From positions 20,304,824-20,368,823 of the forward strand of contig NC_091233.1 in NCBI RefSeq assembly GCF_040958095.1: DNA of 64,000 bases. The letters run 5' to 3'. Source of the DNA: Procambarus clarkii (Eukaryota > Arthropoda > Malacostraca > Decapoda > Cambaridae). Shown here one piece after another: positions 45,715-57,821 of this stretch; position 1 is the stretch's first letter, and each line of letters opens with the position of its first letter. A program made the position numbers and the translations under genes. The notes under the pieces are model-generated. The model saw nothing but the letters and a program-made list of their open reading frames with translations, was not told the origin of the DNA and did no database searches.

Positions 45715-47530
45715 GTTGATCAGCAAGAATTCTCTTTTAAAAAATAAGAAAAATACGTCGTCAATATTTGACGACGTAATACGTCATCAAATATTGACGA
45801 CGTATTACGTCGTCGAATATTGACGACGTAATTCTTTTTCAAGTTGCTTCAATTCCAAGTCAGTTTGTTGCTGATCGGCAAGAATTCTCTTAAAAAAAGA
45901 AAAATACGTCGTCAATATTTGACGACGTAATACGTCATCAATATTTGACGACGTAATACGTCGTCAAATATTGACGACGTAATTCTTTTTCAAGTTGCTT
46001 CAATTCTAAGTCAGTTTGCTGTTGATCAGCAAGAATTCTCTTTAAAACAATAAGAAAAATACGTCGTCAATATTTGACGACGTAATACGTCATCAAATAT
46101 TGACGACGTATTACGTCGTCGAATATTGACGACGTAATTCTTTTTCAAGTTGCTTCAATTCCAAGTCAGTTTGTTGCTGATCGGCAAGAATTCTCTTAAA
46201 AAAAGAAAAATACGTCGTCAATATTTGACGACGTAATACGTCATCAATATTTGACGACGTAATACGTCGTCAAATATTGACGACGTAATTCTTTTTCAAG
46301 TTGCTTCAATTCTAAGTCAGTTTGCTGTTGATCAGCAAGAATTCTCTTTAAAACAATAAGAAAAATACGTCGTCAATATTTGACGACGTAATACGTCATC
46401 AAATATTGACGACGTATTACGTCGTCGAATATTGACGACGTAATTCTTTTTCAAGTTGCTTCAATTCCAAGTCGGTTTGTTGCTGATCGGCAAGAATTCT
46501 CTTAAAAAGAGAAAAATACGTCGTCAATTTTTGACGACGTAATACGTCATCAATATTTGACGACGTAATACGTCATCAAATATTGACGACGTAATTCTTT
46601 TCCAAGTTACTTCAATTTCAAGTCAGTTTGCTGTTGATCAGCAAGAATTCTCTTTAAAAAATAAGAAAAATACGTCATCAATATTTGACGACGTAATACG
46701 TCGTCAATATTTGACGACGTAATACGTCATCAAATATTGACGACGTAATTCTTTTTCAAGTTGCTTCAATTCTAAGTCAGTTTGCTGTTGATCAGCAAGA
46801 ATTCTCTTTAAAACAATAAGAAAAATACGTCGTCAATATTTGACGACGTAATACGTCATCAAATATTGACGACGTATTACGTCGTCGAATATTGACGACG
46901 TAATTCTTTTTCAAGTTGCTTCAATTCCAAGTCGGTTTGTTGCTGATCGGCAAGAATTCTCTTAAAAAAAAGAGAAAAATACGTCGTCAATTTTTGACGA
47001 CGTAATACGTCATCAATATTTGACGACGTAATACGTCATCAAATATTGACGACGTAATTCTTTTCCAAGTTACTTCAATTTCAAGTCAGTTTGCTGTTGA
47101 TCAGCAAGAATTCTCTTTAAAAAATAAGAAAAATACGTCGTCAATATTTGACGACGTAATACGTCATCAAATATTGACGACGTATTACGTCGTCGAATAT
47201 TGACGACGTAATTCTTTTTCAAGTTGCTTCAATTCCAAGTCAGTTTGTTGCTGATCGGCAAGAATTCTCTTAAAAAAAAAAAAGAGAAAAATACGTCGTC
47301 AATTTTGACGACGTAATACGTCATCAATATTTGACGACGTAATACGTCATCAAATATTGACGACGTAATTCTTTTTCAAGTTACTTCAATTTCAAGTCAG
47401 TTTGCCGTTGATTAGCAAGAATTCTCTTTAAAAAAATAAGAAAAATACGTTGTCAATATTTGACGACGTAATACGTCGTCAACATTCGACGACGTAATAC
47501 GTCACCAATGACGTAATACGTCATCAACGA
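45715..47530. repeat. ~153-bp palindromic satellite, 12 monomers in an alternating dimer pattern
   Basis: The marker aagaattctc recurs at 45725, 45880, 46031, 46186, 46337, 46492, 46643, 46797, 46952, 47106, 47260 and 47417, spacing 151-157 and mostly alternating 155/151. Each monomer has three 23-nt palindromes of the form ACGTCGTCAA-TAT-TTGACGACGT, then a non-palindromic linker (caagttgcttcaattccaag). Two linker types (gttgatcagc and gctgatcggc) alternate. The right edge decays into diverged acgtc words to 47600. Confidence 0.95.
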
Positions 47531-47819
47531 CGTAATGCGTTGTCGACGTCAATGCAACGTCGAATCGACGTTAAATCAACATTAGAATCGACGTCAATGC
47601 ACCGTAGAACCAATGGCGAATAATGGAATAAATCTAAAACGAAAGTTAATTTTCTTTAATATTTTTATTTTATGAAATGCACAATTAAAATAATCCTTCA
47701 CGCAGTCTTGCGTCAGTAGATTAATATTCTTGATTTAGAATAGTCAATCTTTTATTTGAGAGTTTAATAATGTAATGTCAACAAATGTTAGTCTGTTTAC
47801 ATTAGGATGGATGCAATGC

Positions 47820-47820
<1 letters not shown>

Positions 47821-47858
<38 letters not shown>
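47821..47858. repeat. 38-bp poly(A) run
   Basis: An uninterrupted A tract just before a retroelement-like 3' region read from the other strand. Confidence 0.95.
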
Positions 47859-47861
<3 letters not shown>

Positions 47862-48119
47862 ACTGAATATATAAATATATTCAGTATTGGGCGATAATTT
47901 ATTTATATATACAGGGTACATTGGGTTGTGTACATCACATTGGCTTTTTACATTCTTGCAAAGCCTCAAACACGGAAAGTGTTACAGACAGGTCCTTAAT
48001 CTAACAAAATTATTAATAGGTACATTGTACTGTAGAAAATTTGCGTTTATCATAATTACGACATAGGTTAATTGTGATTACAATAAAGTTGCACGTTTTT
48101 AAGCATAGAGGAATGGAAA

Positions 48120-48275
48120 TAAGTTTGAGGTAAATAACACACAAAGGGATGAGGTAGCTCAAGCTATTCTCACCCCGTTCAGTACATCGTGTTAATACAT
48201 ACATAGACACACATCACAAACAATAAACGTATTACCGAACATTGAGAGATAAACATATACATTTCCTACATACAG
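48120..48275 (-). mobile_element. 3' end of an unidentified retroelement, reverse copy
   Basis: gatgaggtagctcaagctat and caccccgttcagtacatcgt are the reverse of the segment at 2690-2870. Confidence 0.55.
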
Positions 48276-48649
48276 AGAGTGAAACACAAAGTAGAAAACT
48301 ACGAGGATGAAAAACAACGAGGATTTTGGTTTTACTTTTTATAAGGCATAGGTTGGGCAGCTTTATTTATTAAGGAGTGAGTTCCATAGACTAGGTCCTT
48401 TATTTGCATAATGTGTTTACAAATTTACATTGGCTCTGGGGATATCAACAAGAGTCATTTCTGGTGTGGTGCTCATGGGTTCTATTACATGTCAAGGAAG
48501 AATTTCAGATCAGGATTAGCATTCAGGAACAAGGTTTTATTAACATAAATAGCAAGTAAATAGCACAATCCCAGCGTAGTAGTCGTGCAATGGTTCCAAC
48601 TTTAGAGGAAACTAGATTGTTTCCTTCAAGGAGTGCCGGACCAACCGGG

Positions 48650-48777
48650 CTGTGGTGGGTATGTGGCCCTGCGGGCCGCTCCAAGCAACAGCCTGCTGGA
48701 CCAAGCTCAAGTCAAGCCTGGCTTCGGGCCGGGCTTGGGGGAGTAGAAGAACTCCCAGAACCCCATCAACCAGGTAT
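48650..48777 (+). repeat. dispersed short repeat E, longest copy
   Basis: gtatgtggccctgcgggccg, gcaacagcctgctggaccaa and agtagaagaactcccagaac. It overlaps the 3' side of a candidate - strand exon at 48907. Confidence 0.65.
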
Positions 48778-48779
48778 CT

Positions 48780-48907
48780 TCACTATCCTCGGGGCAACAC
48801 GTGTTCCAGCAACGTTGAAACAGCGATGATTCAACTCGAGTCTTCGTCCTTTTCGCAATGTGTGGCCACTGGAAAGAGCCTTTCTGGTCGTCGTACTCTT
48901 CACATAC
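48780..48907 (-). CDS. candidate terminal exon of the glycine-rich gene
   Basis: A strong acceptor, ttttttcttttctag, lies just before gtatgtgaagagtacgacga on the - strand. In phase 1 it gives a stop after two codons, mostly 3' UTR. In phase 0 it stays open (VCEEYDDQKGSFQWPHIAKR) into a dispersed repeat. The splice motif is the only real evidence. Confidence 0.22.
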
Positions 48908-49254
48908 CTAGAAAAGAAAAAACATTCATGTAACATACGCAACAGAAATGTCCAAAAAGTGCCTCGTTAGTGTCCCTACTGCCATATATAAACCAGCTAC
49001 AAACATGGAATATTACACATGCAACCAAAACTGTTGTGTTGCAGTGGCACGCATATAACATATATATTTATTGAGGATATATAATATGCGTGTCCTGAAA
49101 TATTGATGATTTCAGGACATGGTCCTATTTTCCCCCGTTTTTCTATACATTCTGGATGATTAAACTATATTATTTCAGGATAAATAACGTAATTTTGTGT
49201 GTCAGGGAACAAGCCGGTAGTATACACAGTACACGTTAGGCTTGTATTAAGACT

Positions 49255-49380
49255 CCCTGCCTCAGGGTCCATACCCACCCAACTGGGCGGCAGTTTTACA
49301 CATGTGCTCCACACCCACCCAACTGGGCGGCAGTTTTACACATGTGCTCCACACCCACCCAACTGGGCGGCAGCTTTACA
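49255..49380. repeat. 41-bp tandem repeat, three copies
   Basis: cacacccacccaactgggcg then gcagttttacacatgtgctc. Confidence 0.9.
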
Positions 49381-50093
49381 GTCATGTGCAGGCTGCACCT
49401 ACATTAAGCAAACTTGGATACTTCGCTAAGATTCCTGGCAGTACATCATTATGAATGAAGTGCTTACACATTTCATGGACACCATTGATGGTGTTATCTG
49501 TGAATTCCACGATTTTTCACATAGCATTATATGAATTTATCAATGCAAAAAAAAAATTTGTCCAAATTCATTATTTAAAGGAATTTGGCTTATTCGATTG
49601 ATCTGCCTAAAAAGACAACTTAAATAGGTTTATTATTCTTCAAAACTGCCTACTGTAGGTAAAAAGTAAAATTTAATTTAAAGGCAGCTAATTTCGAAAG
49701 CAGTCTTTGAAAATATACAAATTCACTCCGGCAAAACTGGCCTTGCTTACTAAACCTAGTAGCGGGGTTCTAACATATAGTATAATGTGTTATACTTATA
49801 CTATACTATATACTAACATATAGTATGTGTTATACATGCACATATATATATTTATAGATACATGCATACATATCAATATGTATAACAGGGGGGGGGGGTG
49901 GTAGAAATAGCCTAAGCTACTCTATCCCTTTGAGATGTATTTCTGTCTCAATAAACATACTTGAACTTGTATAACACACAATTCGCACTACACCAATAAG
50001 TTCCTCCCTAAAAAGTGCTACACTCCTACACATGTATATACAAAATATAAGTCAAACACAATCAGTATTTAAAAAAAAACCAGCTTCACTCAC

Positions 50094-50220
50094 CATAGGC
50101 TTCACACACGCAGGACTGCAAGAATGGACATCTGCCGGCCGAAGGGTTTGCCACCGACCAACAGCTGTAGACTACGTGTCGATGTTCTTCACAGCATGCG
50201 AGACTCCAGCAGGTGTGTGT
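50094..50220 (-). CDS. candidate Cys-rich downstream exon of the glycine-rich gene
   Basis: From an acceptor-like cccgtacctag the - strand reads in phase 0 THTCWSLACCEEHRHVVYSC, then WSVANPSAGRCPFLQSCVCE and AYG, to a good donor gtgagt. It holds eight cysteines in 42 residues, including a Cys-Cys-Glu that recalls the Cys-rich part of crustins, but spacing does not match well. The acceptor overlaps a 30-bp repeat, which weakens it. Spliced to 48907 it would end Gly-Met-stop. Phase compatibility is seen; membership in a gene is inference. Confidence 0.25.
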
Positions 50221-50385
50221 CTAGGTACGGGAGACTCCAGCAGGTGTGTGTCAGGTACGGGAGACTCCAGCAGGTGTGTGTCAGGTACGGGAGACTCCAG
50301 CAGGTGTGTCTTAGGTACGGGAGACTCCAGCAGGTGTGTCTTAGGTACGGGAGACTCCAGCAGGTGTGTCTCAGGTGCTGCCAGT
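50190..50385. repeat. 30-bp tandem repeat, six copies
   Basis: gggagactccagcaggtgtg then tgtcaggtac. Its left edge overlaps a candidate - strand exon start. Confidence 0.9.
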
Positions 50386-51524
50386 GATCTTACTCAGTGT
50401 TGCATCGTCATTTATCAACAGTTGATGTAACACACACCTGTAAAAATACAATGCAATTGTAATTTCTAAAATTGGCATAATATAGTACACATATTAGTGA
50501 AGTAAAGTGAATTTGAATACATGGATAAGGAGAGTTTGCGGGAATTAGGCTTTGATAGGCCCGCTCCAAGCAACAGCCTGTTGAACTCTCAGAAGGATTC
50601 GAGAGCCATGGAGGATGATTTGAATCTATCATGTTAATGTGATTTTGTTGTGCATTTAAAGAGAGAGGCATTAGAGATGGAACTTCTAGACCATAGCCAG
50701 AGTGCATGGGAGTAATGAGTGAAACCAGATTAGGCTTCAATGTAAGCCTCACGACCCCTAGAGGATTCAGTTGAATCCCAGGTAGCATTGCTTTCCACCA
50801 TGTGATGGTGTAGTGATATACGCTGTGTGCTTGGGAGCACCCAGAGCATAGGTTTTAATCTTTACGGCTCCTGACTTTCTAATATTATTAAACTAAAATT
50901 ATTATATGTTGGGTACTTTTCCTCTGTTGTCATATCCCTTCAAAGTCATATATTATGATGCAGGTTTAGAGCAGTCTAGCATGATAATCAATCATTATTT
51001 GTTGGGAACATCACGCTGTGCCTAAGTATAAATTGGAAGAGATTGCCAAGTTACTCACTACTGAGGACTACAAGATTAAACTAAGAAATGCCAGCTCACA
51101 CCACCTGCTGACTCCAGCCAGCCGAAGTACAGAACAAGGCTGCCAGCGCCATGACTAGCTAAAACTTAATCCTATTTGTATGCACAAGGGTTATAAACAC
51201 GGAGACGGCGAGAGGTGTGTGTCCCGCTTCTTGCTGAATATACACAATATACTTGCTGCTTGGTCTTTTGTGGTTTTCTTAATAACTCTCCAGCAGATGA
51301 TAGGACTTAAGACCAATACCGAATCAATCAATCCTTTTCTCGTATTAAATTTCCCTCTGTCTCCAAGGTGGCGAAGTGAGCTTCAAGGAAACATGTTATT
51401 TACCGACGCACGTTGAAAATGTTCAACATCCTTCCCAAATTAAGATAAATATAAAAAATAAGGAAGAGGACTCTTGCTAAACTCATGCTGTAACCAGAAA
51501 ATACTCAAACACGCACGCACACAG

Positions 51525-51635
51525 ACACAGTAGAAAGAACTTTTTCAGTGTCAGAGTAGTTAACAAATGGAATGCATTAGGCAGTAATGTGGTGGAGGCT
51601 GACTCCATACACAGTTTCAAATGTAACCTAACCCC
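51525..51635 (+). mobile_element. LINE 3' end fragment
   Basis: It contains gaactttttcagtgtcagag, then a segment ending ggtggaggctgactcc. It matches the fuller copy at 52165-52370 and, on the opposite strand, the end of the LINE at 36.7 kb. Confidence 0.65.
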
Positions 51636-51801
51636 CCCATTTCCCCCGCCTGGTGACCCTCCCGCCTGGTGACCCTCCCTCCTTGTAACCCCCCCTCCCT
51701 GAACCCCCCCCCCCCCAGTAACCCCCATTCCCCTCCTCCCCTCCCCCCATTCAGACTCGTATATCTACTGCTATAATAGCCTGAATGGCAGGTAAACATA
51801 C

Positions 51802-52102
51802 CTCGTTAAGCTGGTTCCTGTAGTGGGTCTTGTAGTGCACTTGTGGTATACAGCCGCCACCGCCGTAGCCTCCGCCACCACCGCCAAATCCACCACCACC
51901 ACCGAAGCCGCCACCTCCAAAGCCTCCACCACCGAAGCCGCCACCTCCAAAGCCTCCACCACCGTAGCCACCGCCTCCAAAGCCTCCACCACCGTAGCCA
52001 CCGCCTCCAAAGCCGCCTCCGAACCCAACTGGGGCCTTCTCAGCCTAGGCCCCTAACGCCAGGGCCAGGGCCACCAGTACTGCCACGACTCCAGCCATGG
52101 TC
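51802..52102 (-). pseudogene. glycine-rich secreted-protein exon with an in-frame stop
   Basis: After an acceptor-like ctcttcccacag the - strand starts ATG at 52098 and reads MAGVVAVLVALALALGA, a signal-peptide-like segment. It then hits TAG (52045-52047) and continues in the same frame with AEKAPVGFGGGFGGGGYGGG, more 30-bp GGGGFGGGGY-type repeats, and CIPQVHYKTHYRNQLNE before donor gtatgt (phase 0). The architecture suits a secreted glycine-rich protein, such as a crustacean cuticle protein or the front half of a crustin-type antimicrobial peptide. No cuticle or WAP domain is visible, so neither is proven. The TAG may be a true nonsense mutation, a sequencing error, or an alternative acceptor (cctag) that skips the first segment. 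Single gene or relic is undecided. Confidence 0.55.
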
Positions 52103-52164
52103 TGTGGGAAGAGATATATATATATAGATATATACACACACACATTAGTACTCACAAATACGTT

Positions 52165-52370
52165 AGAAAGAACTTTTTCAGTGTCAGAGTAGTTAACGGA
52201 TGGAATACATTAGGCAGTGATGTGGTGGAGGCTGACTCCATACACAGTTTCAAGTGTAGATATGATAGAGCCCAATAGGCTCAGGAACCTGTACACCAGT
52301 TGATTGACAGTTGAGAGGCGGGACCAAAGGGCCAGAGCTCAACCCCCTGCAAGCACAAGTAGGTGAGTAC
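52165..52370 (+). mobile_element. LINE 3' end fragment with the common tail
   Basis: The body gaactttttcagtgtcagag through ggctgactccatacacag is followed by the tail gggaccaaagggccagagct and acaagtaggtgagtac. The tail also occurs reversed at 54115-54175 and 60350-60425. It ends just upstream of the glycine-rich exon on the other strand. Confidence 0.7.
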
Positions 52371-53880
52371 ACAATATACATATATTGTGTGTGCGTGTGT
52401 GTGTAATATATTTATTTATTCAGGTGTACTGTACATGCATGACTATGCAACACTGCTCCTGATTGGTGCGTGCAAGATAATCAGAACAGGCCGCGCCATT
52501 CCCCGGAAGAGCAGTGAAAGGAAACACATTATTGTCTCAGTATGCACACGAACCAGTTCTGTTACATTTGTTGAGCTGTTTCAAAGTCGTTAATCCCATC
52601 ACTGTTTAACACCAGCAGCTTTTCTAACCCACATTCAGAAGCTTGATTCGTAACAATTTGTGCATTTCATTGCAATTATGGCCACAAGAACAGATGTGCA
52701 GCAGGCTAGATAAAGCCTAGTAACATTTAGCCTATATTTTGAAAGTGATATTGGAAAAACAATGTGTAGTTTATCATTGGAACATCGATTGGTACAATTA
52801 TCACAAAACTAGGATGACGGAAAGACAATTTAAAGAATATAAACTAATCATACCATGAAGTTGTACAGAATTTGACACCCTTCAACATCTTAATATCACG
52901 TTAAAACAGGTTTCTAATCTGATACTCTGTGTTCATGTACATCATGTTCATGCACATCATGCTTCATGTTCATGAAGCAATCATACCAAAATGTTTAGCG
53001 ATAAATATCATAACCCATAATCCAGCCAGGACTCATCAACAAGGACCAAATAATCCATACCACTGACATTTCCTCCGTTTATGAATGATAAACAGTTTAC
53101 ACACGACTCGACTGATGACGGATGTACTTTTCTAGTTTTTGTTTAGTTCATTTATTATGCACCCCATACCCATCTTGTGGGCGGTAGAGGAAAAGGGTTA
53201 CAGAGGCACATAATGGGCTCAGGGACTGAACCCCATAATTCATTTAGCTAAGCAAGTTACAATCTTGATGAGCTAGTTACAAAATTCAATATAAGTCGTC
53301 ACATCAACAATGGGTTCGAGATCGACCACAAGTACAATTTTTCTAGAACAGTGCTTTGATGTCCTCAGCTCGAATCGCGAGTCAATGCTTCACCCACGAA
53401 TTTCAAATACAAATAATTACCAGCAGAACCTAAACGCCTAACCTAAGCCTATTCATAAAACTTTAATATACATTAATATTCGATTAACTTATTTTTAATA
53501 AGCAGTAGATTAAAACTGCTGAACGTTTTTTGAAAGGTAACTGCTTTAACGAGCCTGGCCTGAAGGCAGGTTGAAATACAAATAAATGCCAACAGAACCT
53601 AAATATAATCTAACCTACTACTAGATATGTACAATATGATTATAGTAATATTTTATATTTGAGAAATTTATATTTTGAATAAACGGCATGTAAGCATAGC
53701 CGTAAACATTTTTCTCTTGTAATGTATCTTTATCATTTATCAATTCTGATTGAAATTACATACTTAAAATTATCTGCTAGATTAAGGACCTGCCCGAAAC
53801 GCTGCGCGTACTAGTGGCTTTACAAGACTGTAAATACTGTACTATCCAATGTATTCTCACAAACCCAATGTACCTTCTTG

Positions 53881-53912
<32 letters not shown>

Positions 53913-54434
53913 TAAATAAAAACATAGACGATTGTAGCTTTTTTTTTTTTTTGGGGGGGGGGGGGGGGGAGGTGTCGGCCGCTGGCTGGAATGAACATAA
54001 CCCAAGACCGGGTTAGGGGTCTTGTGTAAACTAAAGCGTTTTCGTTTCATCAACACCTGGTTTGGCGCCTAGATTAACAAGCATTTGGCCACTGTTTATG
54101 AGAATGACCTGCTTTAATGAGGATGGACTCAGCCTAGTTGTGCTTGCAGGGGTTGAGCTTCAGCTCTTTGGTCCGTGTGTTTATAAAGGATTGTGTATGA
54201 GCAAGAGGTGCTTTAATCCCGTCTCCAATGACTGATGAATACCGAACAAGTGGCCAGTCATCAGTACCAACCTTCCCGAACTATTACAATGTAAACAAAC
54301 AGCTTTCAAAACTGCTTTCCACATATTTCTATTTTTTTTTATACGAAAGTTCTGTGATAGCCAAGAGAGTGAAAGTGAAGCACATACTGTAGAGTGAGAT
54401 GTTAAGGCTCTCACGCAACCCGTTTTAGCGAGGG
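52371..54434. other. intergenic DNA, mostly unrecognised
   Basis: Contains a dispersed repeat (about 53150-53290, reverse of 3655-3745), a TA/AAAT microsatellite with a T/G homopolymer block (53880-53970) and a LINE-tail fragment (54115-54175). Confidence 0.55.
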
Positions 54435-54505
54435 TCCCGACGTCAAGAAACTGTCGTGCTAAATTGCCTTAATATCCTAACCTACCAGAGGACTAACGAG
54501 TAGAA
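54435..54505. repeat. dispersed repeat fragment, family of 59747
   Basis: gtcaagaaactgtcgtgcta and cctaacctaccagaggacta match the family. It ends where the 54.5-kb minisatellite begins. Confidence 0.5.
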
Positions 54506-54538
54506 AATAATCGACCTCCCTCCTCCAGAGGAAAGCCT

Positions 54539-56105
54539 CCAGGGGCTTTCTTACACCCACAACCCACCTCCCCTGCCTCCAGGGGGGCTATGTTACACCC
54601 ACAACCCACCTCCCCTGCCTCCAAGGGGGGCTATGTTACACCCACAACCCACCTCCCCTGCCTCCAGGGGGGGGGGCTTTCTTACACCCACAACCCACCT
54701 CCCCTGCCTCCAGGGGCTTTCTTACACCCACAACCCACCTCCCCTGCCTCCAGGGGCTTTCTTACACCCACAACCCACCTCCCCTGCCTCCAGGGGGGGC
54801 TATGTTACACCCACAACCCACCTCCCCTGCCTCCAGGGGGGGCTATGTTACACCACAACCCACCTCCCCTGCCTCCAGGGGGGGCTATGTTACACCACAA
54901 CCCACCTCCCCTGCCTCCAGGGGCTTTCTTACACCCACAACCCACCTCCCCTGCCTCCAGGGGGGCTATGTTACACCCACAACCCACCTCCCCTGCCTCC
55001 AGGGGGGGCTATGTTACACCCACAACCCACCTCCCCTGCCTCCAGGGGGGGCTATGTTACACCCACAACCCACCTCCCCTGCCTCCAGGGGGGGCTATGT
55101 TACACCCACAACCCACTTCCCCTGCCTCCAGGGGGGGCTATTTTACACCCACAACCCACCTCCCCTGCCTCCAGGGGGGGCTATTTTACACCCACAACCC
55201 ACCTCCCCTGCCTCCAGGGGCTATGTTACACCACAACCCACCTCCCCTGCCTCCAGGGGGCTATGTTACACCACAACCCACCTCCCCTGCCTCCAGGGGC
55301 TATGTTACACCCACAACCCACCTCCCCTGCCTCCAGGGGGGGCTATGTTACACCCACAACCCACCTCCCCTGCCTCCAGAGGGGGCTATTTTACACCCAC
55401 AACCCACCTCCCCTGCCTCCAGGGGGGGCTATTTTACACCCACAACCCACCTCCCCTGCCTCCAGGGGGCTATGTTACACCACAACCCACCTCCCCTGCC
55501 TCCAGGGGGCTATGTTACACCACAACCCACCTCCCCTGCCTCCAGGGGGCTATGTTACACCACAACCCACCTCCCCTGCCTCCAGGGGGCTTTGTTACAC
55601 CCCCAACCCACCTCCCCTGCCTCCAGAGGGCTTTATTACACCCACAACCCACCTCCCCTGCCTCCAGGGGGCTTTGTTACACCCCCAACCCACCTCCCCT
55701 GCCTCCAGGGGCTTTGATACACCCCCAACCCACCTCCCCTGCCTCCAGGGGGCTTTGTTACACCCCCAACCCACCTCCCCTGCCTCCAGGGGGCTATGTT
55801 ACACCCCCAACCCACCTCCCCTGCCTCCAAGGGGGGCTATGTTACACCCACAACCCACCTCCCCTGCCTCCAGGGGGGGGGCTATTTTACACCCCCAACC
55901 CACCTCCCCTGCCTCCAGGGGGGGGCTATTTTACACCCCCAACCCACCTCCCCTGCCTCCAAGGGGGGCTATGTTACACCCACAACCCACCTCCCCTGCC
56001 TCCAGGGGGGGGGGGCTATTTTACACCCCCAACCCACCTCCCCTGCCTCCAGGGGGGCTATGTTACACCCCCAACCCACCTCCCCTGTACCCACCCTCCA
56101 GGGGG
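54539..56105. repeat. ~43-bp minisatellite, about 36 copies
   Basis: cacaacccacctcccctgcc then tccagggggctatgttacac, with variable G runs of four to eleven. Frames above 500 residues arise from it but show no protein-like composition. Confidence 0.95.
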
Positions 56106-56417
56106 CGAGCTTGTCTCTTGAATGTAATTATATTCTTCAGTACGGCAACGTTGTCTCCCACTCTGTAAACACTGAGGAACCCAGTTGACAAACTTGCTAA
56201 ATGCTCGTGTAATGAATTACAAAGTACCTCTCATTAAAGGAAGTAATTACAGTAACACCCTAGACAGAAGAGCGGACCGTTACATTCACTTCATTGTAGC
56301 CTGACAACTTTCCTGGAAGGTCAGAGATGTAGCTGTCATGATCTACCTTCCCTGACCTGGTCCAGACAAGCCTTTCACCACCTTAAGAACGTTCGAATTA
56401 AGTTGCTGATGGCCTAT

Positions 56418-56655
56418 TGGTCCATGTGAGGCAGCGACTATTGGTCCATACTAGGCAGCGACTATTGGTCCATACGAGGCTGCTCCTATTGGTCCATACG
56501 AGGCAGCTTCTATTGACCCATACGAGGCAGCTCCTATTGACCCATACGAGGCAGCTCCTATTGACCCATACGAGGCAGCTCCTATTGACCCATACGAGGC
56601 AGCTCCTATTGACCCATACGAGGCTGCTCCTATTGACCCATACCCATTTATATTC
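56418..56655. repeat. 24-bp tandem array grown from a LINE 3' end
   Basis: cgaggcagctcctattgacc plus cata. It is the reverse of the LINE tail word ggagctgcctcgtatgggcc (8580, 9976) repeated about nine times. Confidence 0.88.
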
Positions 56656-56929
56656 ACCCAAACCCATTCATCTATATGTCTAACCAACACCTCAAATAAT
56701 CCAGCGATCGAACTTCAAGAAATATATAAACAAATCACGCAATACCAGTAACTTTTTCGGGGAAACTTATGAAAATTAAACTCGCTAGTAAAATATACAT
56801 TGTGTACCCACGCGAGGCTTTAAACATTCCTCGAGCACCACTAAGATATCGAAAGGATATCAACCCCTCCCCCTTCACCCATATCAAATACGATACAATC
56901 CGCTGTAACATTTAACGAGTGGATTAACA

Positions 56930-57262
56930 ACTTAAGAATAGCCTAAGCTACTCTAACTAACAACTTAAGAATAGCCTAAGCTACTCTAACTAACAACTTA
57001 AGAATAGCCTAAGCTACTCTAACTAACAACTTAACAATAGCCTAAGCTACTCTAACTAACAACTTAAGAATAGCCTAAGCTACTCTAACTAACAACTTAA
57101 GAATAGCCTAAGCTACTCTAACTAACAACTTAAGAATAGCCTAAGCTACTCTAACTAACAACTTAAGAATAGCCTAAGCTACTCTAACTAACAACTTAAG
57201 AATAGCCTAAGCTACTCTAACTAACAACTTAAGAATAGCCTAAGCTACTCTATCCCTTTCAG
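56930..57262. repeat. 33-bp tandem array, ten copies
   Basis: gcctaagctactctaactaa then caacttaagaata. The core word gcctaagctactctatccct is a dispersed retroelement-tail word (6885, 49910) that also ends the array. Confidence 0.92.
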
Positions 57263-57566
57263 ATGTATTTTAATGTCGCAATACAATTACTATAACTTCC
57301 AAGCTTGTATGATATCTTTCTTTGGCGTCTCTTGCCAAAATTTAACTTAAGAGAATGTAAGTTAAGTTCTCGTAGCCAGTCTTTGTAAAGTTCCTAATAA
57401 TAGGGGTTAACTTTGTTATTTTAAGCTGAATGTTATAGCGAAAATTTAGGTCCAGTCTGACATGATGAGCAAATGTTAATATGATCCGCTTGAGGCATTG
57501 CTAGTGCAAGGTGTAATTACACTTTTAACTGAACAGTGTATCAATATGACTTTATTATGGGGACCT

Positions 57567-57821
57567 GGGACCAGATTTACGAAGCAGTTACGCAAGCACT
57601 TACGAACCTGTCCATCTTCTCTCACTATTTGGCGGCTTTGTTTACAATTATTAAACAGTTAATGAGCTCCGAAGCACCAGGAGGCTTGCCAAACAACAAC
57701 AGTTGATTGGCAAGTTTTCATGCTTGTAAACTGTTTAATAAATGTAACCAAAGCCGTCAAAGATTGAGTAAAGATGTACACGTTCGTAAGTGCTTGCGTA
57801 ACTGCTTCGTGAATCTGGCCA
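57567..57821. mobile_element. TIR element (MITE), same family
   Basis: It is the same 5' to 3' content as the copy at 63596, with ends gggaccagatttacgaagca and ctgcttcgtgaatctggcc. No clear target duplication is visible. Confidence 0.75.

Noticed and set aside
54590..56188. 375-511 residue Pro-rich frames
   Set aside because: They are produced by the 43-bp array and its variable G runs; no domain, start context or splice links.
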